Positions 8,517 to 17,195 of a DNA stretch of 64,000 nucleotides are shown here, piece by piece (position 1 is the stretch's first letter; each line of letters begins with the position of its first letter). This DNA is from Rhizobium leguminosarum. Lineage in GTDB: Bacteria; Pseudomonadota; Alphaproteobacteria; Rhizobiales; Rhizobiaceae. The notes beneath the pieces were generated by a model that saw nothing but the letters and a program-made list of their open reading frames with translations, was not told the DNA's origin and did no database searches. Location of the stretch: contig NZ_JAGIOR010000002.1 of NCBI RefSeq assembly GCF_017876795.1, positions 1 to 64,000 on the forward strand. Direction: 5' to 3'. Made by a program: the position numbers and the translations under genes.

Positions 8517-9311
8517 ATGAGCGCAGCTGAAATCGACGGTTTCGCGGCACGGATCAGGAACCACCAGGGCGGCATGATCTCCGCCTGGGTGGGTATTCCG
8601 GACGCCACGCTCGCCAACCACCTGGCGCAGGAGGCTTTCGACGCCGTCGTGCTGGATATGCAGCACGGTATGTGGGACATGCCGGCGGCAGCAAACGCCG
8701 TCGGCCAGGTGCGCCTCGCCGGCAAACCAGTCTTGGCGCGCATTCCGGTCGGCGATTTCGCCTCCGCCTCGCGCCTGCTCGACGCCGGCGCCTCTGGCAT
8801 CATCGCGCCGATGATCAATTCGGCCGAAGACGCGCAAGCCTTCGTCAGGACCACCAAATATCCGCCGCTCGGCGAGCGCAGCTGGGGGCCGTCGCTGGCG
8901 TTGAACCATATGGGCCTGTCGGGTGATGATTATCTGAAAAACGCCAACGCGCTGACCGTCGCCATCGCCATGGTCGAAACCCGGGCGGCGCTTGAGGCGA
9001 TCGACGGCATTCTCGGCGTTGCCGGCATCGACGGTATCTTCATAGGCCCGTCCGACCTTTCGATCGCGCTGTCGAATGGCGATCAGGTGGCGCCGAACGC
9101 CGCCGAGATCGACAGCGCCATGCAGCATGCCGTCGCGCGCTGCCGCGCCCACGGCAAATTCGCCTGCGCCTATGCCGCCGACGGCGAGCGGGCCGGCGAA
9201 TTGCTGAAATTCGGCTTCGATCTGGTCATTGCCGGCGCCGAGACCACGCAATTGCGCTCCGGCGCCCGCCGCGCCATCAATGCTGCCCGTAGGATCGCTT
9301 CTGGCAGTTGA
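8517..9311 (+). CDS. HpcH/HpaI aldolase family protein
   Basis: This is a class II pyruvate aldolase of the HpcH/HpaI type: VVLDMQHGMWD, LARIPVGD, GIIAPMINSAEDA, GERSWGPSLA, AIAMVETRAAL with the metal-binding Glu, and GIDGIFIGPSDLS with the metal-binding Asp. Members cleave 4-hydroxy-2-oxoacids to pyruvate and an aldehyde, using a divalent metal. The start is fixed by GAGGAGAA just upstream. The 264-residue length is normal. The natural substrate is unknown; no pathway partners are adjacent. Confidence 0.9.
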   Translation: MSAAEIDGFAARIRNHQGGMISAWVGIPDATLANHLAQEAFDAVVLDMQHGMWDMPAAANAVGQVRLAGKPVLARIPVGDFASASRLLDAGASGIIAPMINSAEDAQAFVRTTKYPPLGERSWGPSLALNHMGLSGDDYLKNANALTVAIAMVETRAALEAIDGILGVAGIDGIFIGPSDLSIALSNGDQVAPNAAEIDSAMQHAVARCRAHGKFACAYAADGERAGELLKFGFDLVIAGAETTQLRSGARRAINAARRIASGS

Positions 9312-9351
9312 TTGCGGTGACGCCCACCCCATTCATTCAAGGGCATTTTCG

Positions 9352-10032
9352 TCAGCTCGTCGGCTTGACCGCCAGCCAGATGACGTGGCGGGCGCCGCCG
9401 CGTTTGCCGTTGGCGCGCGTGTTGACCGCATCGACGGAAAACCCGCTGTCCCTGAGCCGCCGCGTGAAATCCGGATCGGGGCCGGACGACCAGACGGCGA
9501 GCACGCCGCCGGGGCGAAGCGCGTCGCGGGTGGCGCGAAGGCCGGCGAAATCGTAAAGGCGGTCGTTGGATTTGCGGGTCAACCCATCCGGGCCATTGTC
9601 GACATCGAGCAGGATCGCGTCATAGAGGGCCTTGTCGGCGCGGATCGCTTCGCCGACATCACCCTGATGGATGCCGACGCGCGGATCGTCGAGACAGCCC
9701 TTGGAGACCTCGGCCATCGGTCCGCGGGCCCAGGCAACGACAGCAGGCACCAGTTCGGCGACGGTGACGCCGGCATCTTCGGGAAGGACTGCAAGAGCGG
9801 CGCGCAGGGTAAAGCCCATGCCGAGCCCGCCGATCAGCACCCTCGGTTTTGGGCGCGCCTTGATCCGCTCCCAGGAAAGCGTCGCAAGCGCCTCCTCCGA
9901 GCCGCTGAGGCGGCTGTTCATCAGCTCGTTGGCGCCGAGCATGATCGAGAATTCGCTACCGCGCTGCTTCAATCGCAGTTCGCCGTTTTCACCGGGAATG
10001 GTCGCGGAATCGAGCTGGATCCAGGGCAGCAT
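9352..10032 (-). CDS. Spermidine synthase-like methyltransferase-fold protein
   Basis: PRVLIGGLGMGFTLRAAL is a SAM or decarboxylated-SAM binding loop, followed by VTVAELVPAVVAWA and a YDAILLDVDNGPDGLT segment similar to the spermidine synthase active-site Asp region. The protein (226 residues) is shorter than true SpeE and probably belongs to the spermidine-synthase-like group of unknown role. The start at 10032 (MLPWIQLD) is preferred over one at 10095, which would run close to the upstream ABC gene. It follows the ABC operon by 70 bases on the same strand and could be its last gene. Confidence 0.75.
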   Translation of the reverse strand: MLPWIQLDSATIPGENGELRLKQRGSEFSIMLGANELMNSRLSGSEEALATLSWERIKARPKPRVLIGGLGMGFTLRAALAVLPEDAGVTVAELVPAVVAWARGPMAEVSKGCLDDPRVGIHQGDVGEAIRADKALYDAILLDVDNGPDGLTRKSNDRLYDFAGLRATRDALRPGGVLAVWSSGPDPDFTRRLRDSGFSVDAVNTRANGKRGGARHVIWLAVKPTS

Positions 10033-10102
10033 GACGGCTTTGCCTCGTTTGAAAGGAACCGTCCCGTAGCATGCGGCGCGGGCTGAGGCCAGCAAGCCGG
10101 CA

Positions 10103-11002
10103 TCAGACCATCCGCATGAAATGATCCTGCTCCACTTCGACGATTTCGTGCTGTGGCAAGGCTGAACGGCGGCGGATATCTTCGACCTCGTCGGGATTGA
10201 GACGGGCTTTCGGGTCCTCGAAGCGGACGTCCGGGTCAGGCACCGCCGAGAGCAGCAGCCTCGTATAGGGATGCAGAGGATTGTCGATCACCTTGGCGAC
10301 GCTGCCCCATTCGACGACCTGGCCGGCATACATCACGGCGATGTCCTCGGCGACATAACGAGCGGTGGCGATGTCATGGGTGATGTAGAGCAGGCCGAGT
10401 TTCATCTCCCGCTTCATCTCGTTCAACAGATTCAATACACCGAGGCGCACGGAGACGTCGAGCATCGACGTCGGCTCGTCGGCGACGATCACCTCCGGCT
10501 TGACGGCCAGTGCGCGGGCGATGTTGACACGCTGGCGCTGACCACCGGAGAGTTCGTGGGGATATTTCGGGGCGACGAGATCGGGATCGAGCCTGACGCG
10601 GTGAAGCAGCTCGCGCACCGTAACGTCGATCTCGCTTCCTCTGATCTCCGGGCGATGCAGCTTCAGCGGTCGCCGGAGATGATGGGCGATGGTGTGGGCG
10701 GGGTTCAGCGAGGCGAAGGGGTCCTGGAAGATCATCTGCACCGAGCGGCGGTAGCGGGCGATTTCGGCGGAATTCGCCGCCTCGACCGGCCGGCCCTTGT
10801 AGAGGATCCGGCCCGATGTCGGCAGATATTCGCGCATCGCCATGCGGGCGCAGGTGGTCTTGCCGCTGCCGGATTCGCCGACGAGCGCCAGCGCCCGGCC
10901 GGCATGCAGTGAAAACGAGATGGCGCGCGCCGCATGCACGGCGCCGGTACCGTGGCCGAAAGTCTTCGTCACCGTGTCGAGCGCGAGGATGGCATCGGTC
11001 AT
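10103..11002 (-). CDS. Oligopeptide-type ABC transporter ATP-binding protein (second ATPase)
   Basis: Walker A GESGSGKTT (about residues 42-50), Q-loop IFQDPFASLNP, signature LSGGQRQ (151-157) and Walker B VIVADEP (171-177) are all intact. HPYTRLLLSAVPDP near the C-terminus is the hallmark of the OppF/DppF branch. The start overlaps the stop of the preceding ATPase gene by ATGA, showing translational coupling. It energises uptake with its partner at 10999-11802. A cysteine-containing DppF tail is absent. It ends the core of an operon running leftward from about 16973. Confidence 0.93.
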   Translation of the reverse strand: MTDAILALDTVTKTFGHGTGAVHAARAISFSLHAGRALALVGESGSGKTTCARMAMREYLPTSGRILYKGRPVEAANSAEIARYRRSVQMIFQDPFASLNPAHTIAHHLRRPLKLHRPEIRGSEIDVTVRELLHRVRLDPDLVAPKYPHELSGGQRQRVNIARALAVKPEVIVADEPTSMLDVSVRLGVLNLLNEMKREMKLGLLYITHDIATARYVAEDIAVMYAGQVVEWGSVAKVIDNPLHPYTRLLLSAVPDPDVRFEDPKARLNPDEVEDIRRRSALPQHEIVEVEQDHFMRMV

Positions 11003-11802
11003 GAGAGCACTCCGCCATGCAGCGAGGGGAACGAGGCCCAGAGCTTTTTGGTATAGTCGTGCCGCGGCGTCCGGTAGATCGCCGCAGCCGCGTTCTGCTC
11101 CACCAGCCTACCTGACAGCATGATGCCGATGCGGTCGCAGAACTGCACCATCAGCCCGAGATCATGGGTGATGAACAGCACGGAGAAGCCGAAGCTGCGG
11201 CGCAACTCGTTGATGCGCTGCAGGATCTCGCGCTGGACGACGACGTCAAGGGCCGTCGTCGGCTCGTCCATGACGACGAGCTTCGGATCGAGCGCCATGC
11301 AGATGGCGATGACGATGCGCTGGCGCATGCCGCCGGAAAACTGATGCGGATAGTCGCGCATGCGGTCCGGCGCGATGTCGACGAGCCTCAGCATTTCGGC
11401 GGTGCGCTCGCGGGCCGCAGCACGGCTCATGCCCTTGTGGGTGCGCAACATGTCGGAGAATTGCGCCTCGATGCGCAGCACCGGGTTCAGCGAGTTCATG
11501 GCGCTCTGGAAGACCATGGCGACCTCGCGCCAACGGAATGCGGCAAGCGCCTGCCGGTCGAGGCCGAGCACGTCGCGGCCATCGAGCAGGATTCGGCTCT
11601 GCTTGCGGATCAGCGCCGGCGGTTTGTGCAGGCGGCTGATGGCAAAGGCGATGGTGCTCTTGCCGCAACCGGATTCGCCGGCAAGGCCGAAAACCTCGCC
11701 CGGCGCCACATCGAAGCTGACATCGTCGACGGCGCGGAAATCCTTCTCCTCGCCGATATAGTCGATGGTGAGGTTCCTCACCGACAGCAATGGCTGCGTC
11801 AC
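10999..11802 (-). CDS. Oligopeptide-type ABC transporter ATP-binding protein (first ATPase)
   Basis: Walker A AGESGCGKST (about residues 41-50), Q-loop VFQSAMNSLNPV, signature FSGGMRQ and Walker [14 protein letters not shown] are present, the usual DppD/OppD pattern. A GTG at 11802, preceded by GGGGAGGG, overlaps the permease stop (GTGA), which supports this start over a longer frame to 11958. Together with 10103-11002 it forms the heterodimeric ATPase of the importer. Confidence 0.92.
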   Translation of the reverse strand: MTQPLLSVRNLTIDYIGEEKDFRAVDDVSFDVAPGEVFGLAGESGCGKSTIAFAISRLHKPPALIRKQSRILLDGRDVLGLDRQALAAFRWREVAMVFQSAMNSLNPVLRIEAQFSDMLRTHKGMSRAAARERTAEMLRLVDIAPDRMRDYPHQFSGGMRQRIVIAICMALDPKLVVMDEPTTALDVVVQREILQRINELRRSFGFSVLFITHDLGLMVQFCDRIGIMLSGRLVEQNAAAAIYRTPRHDYTKKLWASFPSLHGGVLS

Positions 11803-12677
11803 AGGCGGCCCTCCCCGGAACGGACGAGCAGGGACCAGCGCTTCAGGTGATTGCCGGTGCGCAGCCGCGGATTGGCGATCTCGTCGACGGCGAAATTCAA
11901 AAGCGACATGCCGATGCCGAGGAAGGCAAGCGCGAAGCAGGGGGTGAGGATATCCCACCAGGCGCCGACCGAAAGGGCCGAGGCCTTCTGGGCATTGTAG
12001 AGCATGGTGCCCCAGGAAATCGCGCGGGGATCACCGAGGCCGAGGAACTCCAGCGTTGCCTCGGTGATAATAGCGAAGATGATGCTACCGATGAAATTGA
12101 TGCCGACGATCGATATCACGTTGGGAAAGATCTCGAAGGTCATGATCCGCCATTGCGGCTCGCCCATCATCTCGGCCGATTTGACGAAATCCTTGTGTTT
12201 GACGGAGAGCGTTTCGGCGCGGGTGACGCGGGCGCCCCAGGCCCAGGAGGTGGCGCCGAGGATCAGCGCGATGACGACGGGACTTGCCTGGCCGATGAAG
12301 GCGGCCAGCACCAGCAGCAGCGGCAGGTTGGGAACGACCAGCACCATGTTGGTGAAGAAGCTGATCACCTCGTCGGTCTTGCCGCCGCGATAGCCGGAAA
12401 TGATGCCGAGCGCGGTGCCGACGAGCGTGATCAGCAGGCCGGCGCCGAAGCCGACGGCAAGCGAGGTGCGGGCGCCGTAGATCAGCCGGGCGAAGACATC
12501 CTGGCCGATGCGGGTGGTTCCGAGAATATGGTCGAGCGACGGCGGCTGATGCGGCCGTCCGGTGCGGGCGGCGGGATCGTATTGCGTCAGCAGCGGTGCG
12601 GCGATCGCGACGATGATGATGACGGCGATGATGACGAGGCCGGTGAGCGCCTTGCGGTTTCGAAGCAGGGTCTTCAT
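11799..12677 (-). CDS. Oligopeptide-type ABC permease, DppC-like
   Basis: The N-terminal cytoplasmic segment and first membrane helix (ALTGLVIIAVIIIVAIAAP) are followed by the periplasmic part with HILGTTRIGQDVFARLIYGAR, a DppC-family hallmark, and about five further helices. The EAA-type coupling loop is seen at KSAEMMGEPQWRIMTFEIFP. It is an inner-membrane partner of the DppB-like protein encoded two bases upstream. Confidence 0.93.
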   Translation of the reverse strand: MKTLLRNRKALTGLVIIAVIIIVAIAAPLLTQYDPAARTGRPHQPPSLDHILGTTRIGQDVFARLIYGARTSLAVGFGAGLLITLVGTALGIISGYRGGKTDEVISFFTNMVLVVPNLPLLLVLAAFIGQASPVVIALILGATSWAWGARVTRAETLSVKHKDFVKSAEMMGEPQWRIMTFEIFPNVISIVGINFIGSIIFAIITEATLEFLGLGDPRAISWGTMLYNAQKASALSVGAWWDILTPCFALAFLGIGMSLLNFAVDEIANPRLRTGNHLKRWSLLVRSGEGRL

Positions 12678-12678
12678 C

Positions 12679-13656
12679 TCACGCTCCCTTCAGCCGCGGA
12701 TCGAGCAGGATATAGCTGATGTCGACGATAAAATTGGCGATCAGCATGGTCGCGGTCATGATGAGGAGCTGGCCCTGGATGACGGGGTAATCGCGGGCGA
12801 GGATCGCCTGGTAAAGGATGTTGCCGAGGCCGGGATAGTTATAGACGACCTCCGTCACCAGCGAGCCGCCGAGGATGGTGCCGATGGCGATGGCAAGGCT
12901 GGAGACGGTCGGCAGCAGGGCGTTGCGGGCCGCGTACCAGAGCATCACATGCCGGTCGGAAAGCCCCTTGGCGCGGGCCATGACGATATAGTCCTCACCG
13001 AGCAGATTGATCACGTTGTTGCGCATGGTGACGGTGAAGCCGCCGATCAGAACAGTGCAGAGCGTCACCATCGGCAGGATGCCGTGATAGGCGACGCTGC
13101 CGAGATATTGCAGGCTGAAGGCCGGATCGAGCAAGGGATCGGCGGCGTAGCCGTTCGGAAACCAGCCGAGCGTGAAGCCGAAAATGAAGAGCACGATCAG
13201 CGAGGTGACGACGGCCGGCACCGAGGTCGCGAAAATTGCGCCGATGGAAACGATAACGTCGAACCTGCTGCCGCGGCGCCAGGCGGCGGCGATGCCGAGG
13301 AGGGTGCCGAGTGCAAAACTGATGATCGTCGCTGTGCCCATCAGGCCGACGGTCCAGACGAGAGCATGGCCGAGCACCGAGGTGACCGGCAGCGGGAAAT
13401 ATTTGATCGAGCGACCAAGATCGCCGGTGAAGATGCTGCCGAGATAGGTGAGGTACTGTTGCCAGAGCGGGCCGTCGACGAAACCGAAGGTGAGTTTCAG
13501 CGCCTGCAGGCTTTCCGGCGGCAATTCGGTGCCGGCGCTGGAGAACATGATCTGTACCGGATCGCCCGGCATCAGCCGCGGCAGGAAGAAATTGATCGTC
13601 GCTGCCGCGATGAAGGCTGCCATGTAGAAGACCAGGCGGCGAAGCAGGAAAGCCAT
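12679..13656 (-). CDS. Oligopeptide-type ABC permease, DppB-like
   Basis: A DppB-family permease of 325 residues: N-terminal helix (LVFYMAAFIAAATINFFLPRLMPGDP) shown in parts as YMAAFIAAATINFFL and PRLMPGDP, a coupling loop RAKGLSDRHVMLWYAARNALLP, and the C-terminal YNYPGLGNILYQAILARDYP region. It forms the membrane channel with the DppC-like protein. A rhizobial palindrome lies in the gap before it, after the binding-protein gene. Confidence 0.93.
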   Translation of the reverse strand: MAFLLRRLVFYMAAFIAAATINFFLPRLMPGDPVQIMFSSAGTELPPESLQALKLTFGFVDGPLWQQYLTYLGSIFTGDLGRSIKYFPLPVTSVLGHALVWTVGLMGTATIISFALGTLLGIAAAWRRGSRFDVIVSIGAIFATSVPAVVTSLIVLFIFGFTLGWFPNGYAADPLLDPAFSLQYLGSVAYHGILPMVTLCTVLIGGFTVTMRNNVINLLGEDYIVMARAKGLSDRHVMLWYAARNALLPTVSSLAIAIGTILGGSLVTEVVYNYPGLGNILYQAILARDYPVIQGQLLIMTATMLIANFIVDISYILLDPRLKGA

Positions 13657-13690
13657 GGGGACTCCGTCGTGACGGGAGCGGCGCTTCTAG

Positions 13691-13737
13691 ATGAGCCTCA
13701 TCCGAAAACCGCTTACAGTTTTCGGCATCATGCTCTG
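13691..13737. repeat. Rhizobial intergenic palindrome (hairpin) between binding protein and permease genes
   Basis: CCGAAAAC (13702-13709) and GTTTTCGG (13718-13725) form an 8-bp perfect hairpin with an 8-base loop, flanked by GATGAG and CATCATGCTC. Copies of this GCATGATnCCGAAAA type palindrome are frequent between genes in Rhizobiaceae. Here it may protect the upstream binding-protein mRNA or reduce read-through into the permease genes (inference). Confidence 0.65.
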
Positions 13738-13761
13738 ACGCCGCTCCCGGGATGATGATGC

Positions 13762-15408
13762 TTACTTGACGGGTTCGAGAGCCAAGAGGTTGAGCAGGCG
13801 TGCCGGATTGGTCCGCGAGATCGACGGATTGACGAAGGGGGTTTCCTTGGTCGACCAGCCGGTGAAGCGCTTGGTGTTGTACTGATACCAGTTCGGATTG
13901 TTGAACACCGGAATGACAGGCATGTTTTCGGCAACAATGCGCTGCGCCTTGTTCATCGCGTCCTTTTGCTTGGCAAGGTCTGCGGTCTGGGTGAACTCGG
14001 TGACGAGCTTCTCGACCTCAGGATTGAACCAGCGCTGCGCGGTGAAGCGGGTCTTGCCCTTGTCCGAAGCGCTGAAGGCGCGCTTGTAGGGGTAATAGGG
14101 CGAGGCCGATGCGGGCAGGCTGTTGATCGCCGCATCGAAGGTCCCGTTGATGAGGTTGCCGGTCCAGACGGCTTCTTCAGGCGTTTCGATCTTGGCGTCG
14201 ATGCCGACCGCCTGCATGCCTTCGACGGCGAGGTTGACGGTGTCGATCCAGTCGGTCCAGGCGCTCGGGACGATGATCGAAAAGGAGATCTTGCTGCCAT
14301 CGGGATTGTCGCGGAGGCCGTCGCCGTCCTTGTCCTTGTAGCCCGCCTCGTCGAGCAGCGCCTTGGCGGCATCGGCGTCATAGGTCGCGAACTTGCCGAA
14401 GTCGGCCTTGACCGATGGGTCCGCCCAGCTCTTGTATAGCTCGCCCATCAGGCCGGGGTCTTCGTTCAGCGTCGGATAGCCGTAGCCGGCGACATCGATC
14501 ATCGTCTTGCGGTCGAGCGCCATGCTGACGGCACGACGGAACTTCAGATCGTTGAAGGCCTTCTTGTTGTTCGCGTTCGCCGTGTCCAGGTTGAACAGAA
14601 AGGCGACCATGCTGCTCGGCGAATACCAGTAGTGGAAATGCGCGGGATCCTTGGACACATAGACATTGTCGATATCGGGAATGAAGGAGACGCCCCAGTC
14701 GAGCGTGCCGTCGGCCGTTGCCGTCAGCATCTGGTTGTTGTCGGCAAGCTGCGGGAAACGCATGCAATCGACCTTCAGATGCGCGTTGTCCCAGTAGTTC
14801 GGGTTGCGGCACTGGTCGTAGGTCTGGCCGGTGAACCGCGGCACTTCCGTCAGCGGGCCACTGCCGACAGGGGTCTCGTTGGCGAAAGTGACCGGATCGG
14901 CGACGTCCTTCCAGACATGTTCGGGAACGATCGGCAGTTGCGAGATCTGCTCGGCGGCGAGCGAGCTCGGATTGGCGAGCGTGAAGCGCACTGTCTGGCC
15001 GTCGACGGCTTTGACATCGGTGATGAAGGTCCAGATGCTGACGAAATCGAGCGCCGGGAATTTCTTCAGATAATCATAGGTGAACTTGACGTCGGCTGCG
15101 GTCAGCGGCTTGCCGTCCGACCATTTCAGGTTCGAACGCAACTTGAAATCAATGCTCTTCAGGTCGTCGGAGAGCTTGAAGCTTTCGGCCAGCCGATAGA
15201 CCGGCTTGTTGCTGTCGAAGCGATTGAAGATCACCAGCGGCTCGTAGATGAAATCGAGCGTCGATTGGCGCGACGAGGTCTGGTTGAACGGGTTGAAGTT
15301 GCGAACCCAGGTCGTCGCCGGTTCGATATTCGCCGTCAGGACCGTCTGCGCCATGGCAGATCCCGAAAGCAGCGTCAGCGCGGCGGCGGCAAGATAATAT
15401 TTTTTCAT
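13762..15408 (-). CDS. Periplasmic substrate-binding protein, SBP_bac_5 family
   Basis: A Sec signal peptide (MKKYYLAAAALTLLSGSAMA) with an AMA-Q cleavage site is followed by a cluster-C binding protein of about 527 residues. Conserved family segments include FIYEPLVIFNR, RLAESFKLSDD, FKLRSNLKWSDGKPLTAADV and KFRRAVSMALDRKTM. It captures the substrate in the periplasm for the DppBCDF-like importer. The neighbour NagZ-like glycosidase suggests amino-sugar oligosaccharides rather than peptides; oligopeptide-type systems for chitobiose are known in Vibrio. Confidence 0.93.
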   Translation of the reverse strand: MKKYYLAAAALTLLSGSAMAQTVLTANIEPATTWVRNFNPFNQTSSRQSTLDFIYEPLVIFNRFDSNKPVYRLAESFKLSDDLKSIDFKLRSNLKWSDGKPLTAADVKFTYDYLKKFPALDFVSIWTFITDVKAVDGQTVRFTLANPSSLAAEQISQLPIVPEHVWKDVADPVTFANETPVGSGPLTEVPRFTGQTYDQCRNPNYWDNAHLKVDCMRFPQLADNNQMLTATADGTLDWGVSFIPDIDNVYVSKDPAHFHYWYSPSSMVAFLFNLDTANANNKKAFNDLKFRRAVSMALDRKTMIDVAGYGYPTLNEDPGLMGELYKSWADPSVKADFGKFATYDADAAKALLDEAGYKDKDGDGLRDNPDGSKISFSIIVPSAWTDWIDTVNLAVEGMQAVGIDAKIETPEEAVWTGNLINGTFDAAINSLPASASPYYPYKRAFSASDKGKTRFTAQRWFNPEVEKLVTEFTQTADLAKQKDAMNKAQRIVAENMPVIPVFNNPNWYQYNTKRFTGWSTKETPFVNPSISRTNPARLLNLLALEPVK

Positions 15409-15447
15409 GTCTTATTCCCCTTTTTTATGTGGTGAGAGATGCGCCGG

Positions 15448-16470
15448 TCAGGAGACCAGCGCGCTTGCAAACATGTCTTCGACTTCAGCATGGGCGGTGC
15501 GAACGTCGATCTTGAGAGTGCCGAGGCGGGCCTTGCCGGCAGCGATCCGCTGCAGCGCGGCGTCCGTCAGCGGCCGGGCGGCTCTGGCGGCGGCCTCGCT
15601 TTCGGCAATATCGCCATGGCTGTGGAGGGCGATGTCGAAGCCGGCGTCGAGCACCTGCCTGACGCGTTCCGGCAGGGTGCCTGCGAGCGACTCCATGAAG
15701 ATGCAGTCGGAAATCAGCACGCCGTCATAGCCCATGTCGTTGCGGATCACGTCGTGCATGACCGGTGAGACGGAGGCCGGCAGCTCCGCGTCATAGGCCG
15801 AATAGACGACATGGGCGACCATCGCCCAGGGCGTATCCTTGAGCGCGACGAAGGGCTTGAAATCGGTTGCTGCGAGGGTCTCGCGCGAGGCGTCGACGAC
15901 CGGGCGCTCCTTATGGGAATCCAGCGTCGCGCGACCATGGCCGGGAATGTGCTTGATCACGGGCATGTTGCCGGTCTCGAGCAGGCCATCGACCACTTCG
16001 CGGCCGAGGGCAGCGATCACATCGGGATCCGGGCCAAAGGAGCGGGCGCCGATGACCGCGCTCGTCGTCTCGAAGACGAGATCGAGAACAGGCGAGCAGC
16101 CGCTCGAAAGGCCGAGTTCCGTCATCATCGCGCCCATGGCCTGGGAGGAAAGGCGCAGTGCTTTTTTGCCGAGATCGAAATCGCGGCGGGCAAGTTCGGC
16201 AAACTGGCCGAAGCTGCGGAAGAGCGGCCAGGGGCCGGCATCGAGATGCTGGACGCGGCCGCCTTCCTGGTCGGTGAAGACAGGCGCATCGTCGCGGCCG
16301 ACAGCTTGCCGGAAGCGTTCGATCAGCCGCTTCGTCTGCTCCGGCTCGCGCTGATTGCGCCGGCCAACGAAGAGGCCGAGCGGATTGGTCTCGCGAAACA
16401 GGGCGAATTCGTCATCCGAAATCACGGGATTCGGAAGGCCGACGAAAAGGGCGAGCGGGGTCGAGGACAA
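15448..16470 (-). CDS. Glycoside hydrolase family 3, beta-N-acetylhexosaminidase (NagZ-like)
   Basis: The KHIPGHGRATLDSH loop (about residues 173-186) carries the His/Asp pair specific to the NagZ branch of GH3, and GYDGVLISDCIFM contains the nucleophile Asp (about 255). There is no signal peptide, so the enzyme should act in the cytoplasm, releasing GlcNAc from imported chito-oligosaccharides or muropeptides. The operon position, between a GNAT gene and the ABC binding protein, supports catabolism of imported substrate instead of ordinary cell-wall recycling. Most NagZ proteins have SDD at the nucleophile; here it is SDC. Confidence 0.9.
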   Translation of the reverse strand: MSSTPLALFVGLPNPVISDDEFALFRETNPLGLFVGRRNQREPEQTKRLIERFRQAVGRDDAPVFTDQEGGRVQHLDAGPWPLFRSFGQFAELARRDFDLGKKALRLSSQAMGAMMTELGLSSGCSPVLDLVFETTSAVIGARSFGPDPDVIAALGREVVDGLLETGNMPVIKHIPGHGRATLDSHKERPVVDASRETLAATDFKPFVALKDTPWAMVAHVVYSAYDAELPASVSPVMHDVIRNDMGYDGVLISDCIFMESLAGTLPERVRQVLDAGFDIALHSHGDIAESEAAARAARPLTDAALQRIAAGKARLGTLKIDVRTAHAEVEDMFASALVS

Positions 16471-16493
16471 TTCTATAACTCCGGATCAGATGG

Positions 16494-16973
16494 TCATTTC
16501 GGCGCGCTTCTCAGCATGCCTTCGTAGATGCCCTTGTCGGGGGCGGGGATGAGGATGGCGCCTGCGGTCCTGGCGTAGAAATCGACCGGGCCGGCATCGC
16601 CGATGAAGGCATAGGCATGGCCAAGCGTCTTCATCACCTGAAGGCATGCGGAAAACAGGGCGAGCCCGATGGTCTTGCCGCGCGCTTCAGGGTCGACGCC
16701 GGTCGGGCCGAAGAAGCCGCGCGCCGTCGTGTCATAGCAGGCAAAGCCCTTGAGCTTGCCGCCGTCGACGGCGATCAGGCAGGCAACAGGCTGACGCGCG
16801 AAGGCGATTGCAACTTCGCTCGCCCAGTTTTCGCTGAATTGGTCGCGAACCCAGTTGACGACGAGATGCAATTCCGGGGGAAGGGCCGGGCGGATGGAAA
16901 CGCCGACATCGTCGGCTTTCTGTTTCAGGTCGGCGAGCTTTGTGGAGTATAAATTCACAAGCAGGTCTGGCAC
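16494..16973 (-). CDS. GNAT family N-acetyltransferase
   Basis: The acetyl-CoA binding motif A is GFFGPTGVDPEARGKTIG (about residues 86-103), preceded by KLKGFACYDT (strand beta-4) and followed by AYAFIGDAGPVDFYARTAGA, a typical GNAT C-terminal half. It probably acetylates an amino group; as first gene of the NagZ-ABC operon, an amino-sugar acceptor is possible but unproven. 159 residues is normal. Confidence 0.85.
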   Translation of the reverse strand: MPDLLVNLYSTKLADLKQKADDVGVSIRPALPPELHLVVNWVRDQFSENWASEVAIAFARQPVACLIAVDGGKLKGFACYDTTARGFFGPTGVDPEARGKTIGLALFSACLQVMKTLGHAYAFIGDAGPVDFYARTAGAILIPAPDKGIYEGMLRSAPK

Positions 16974-17131
16974 CCGTCACTCCTCCTGATATTCCGTTAT
17001 GGCAGAATATATCCCCTTTTAATGACATAGATTTGGCGATCTGGCTGGGCTTGTCAACAGGGATTTTTCAGATGGCTGGCAATGCTGCTCGCCGTCACGC
17101 TCCTGCTTTCAAAGCAAGGTAGCTGCCGAAT

Positions 17132-17167
17132 GCAAAAACGGCTCGGGGCGCGAGCCCGAGCCGTTTC
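17132..17167 (-). terminator. Intrinsic terminator of the thiMED operon
   Basis: AACGGCTCGGG (17137-17147) and CCCGAGCCGTT (17155-17165) form an 11-bp GC-rich stem. On the minus strand it is followed by a run of five T. It lies about 30 bases beyond the thiD stop, and also insulates the GNAT-NagZ operon promoter that must lie between here and 16973. Confidence 0.85.
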
Positions 17168-17195
17168 GATGGAAGGCGTTCGTCGATGCGAGCGC

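Noticed and set aside
12562..13755. Open plus-strand frame of nearly 400 codons opposite the permease genes
   Set aside because: Composition (DE/GRH-rich repeats) is that of antisense to membrane-protein genes; the minus-strand permeases are certain.
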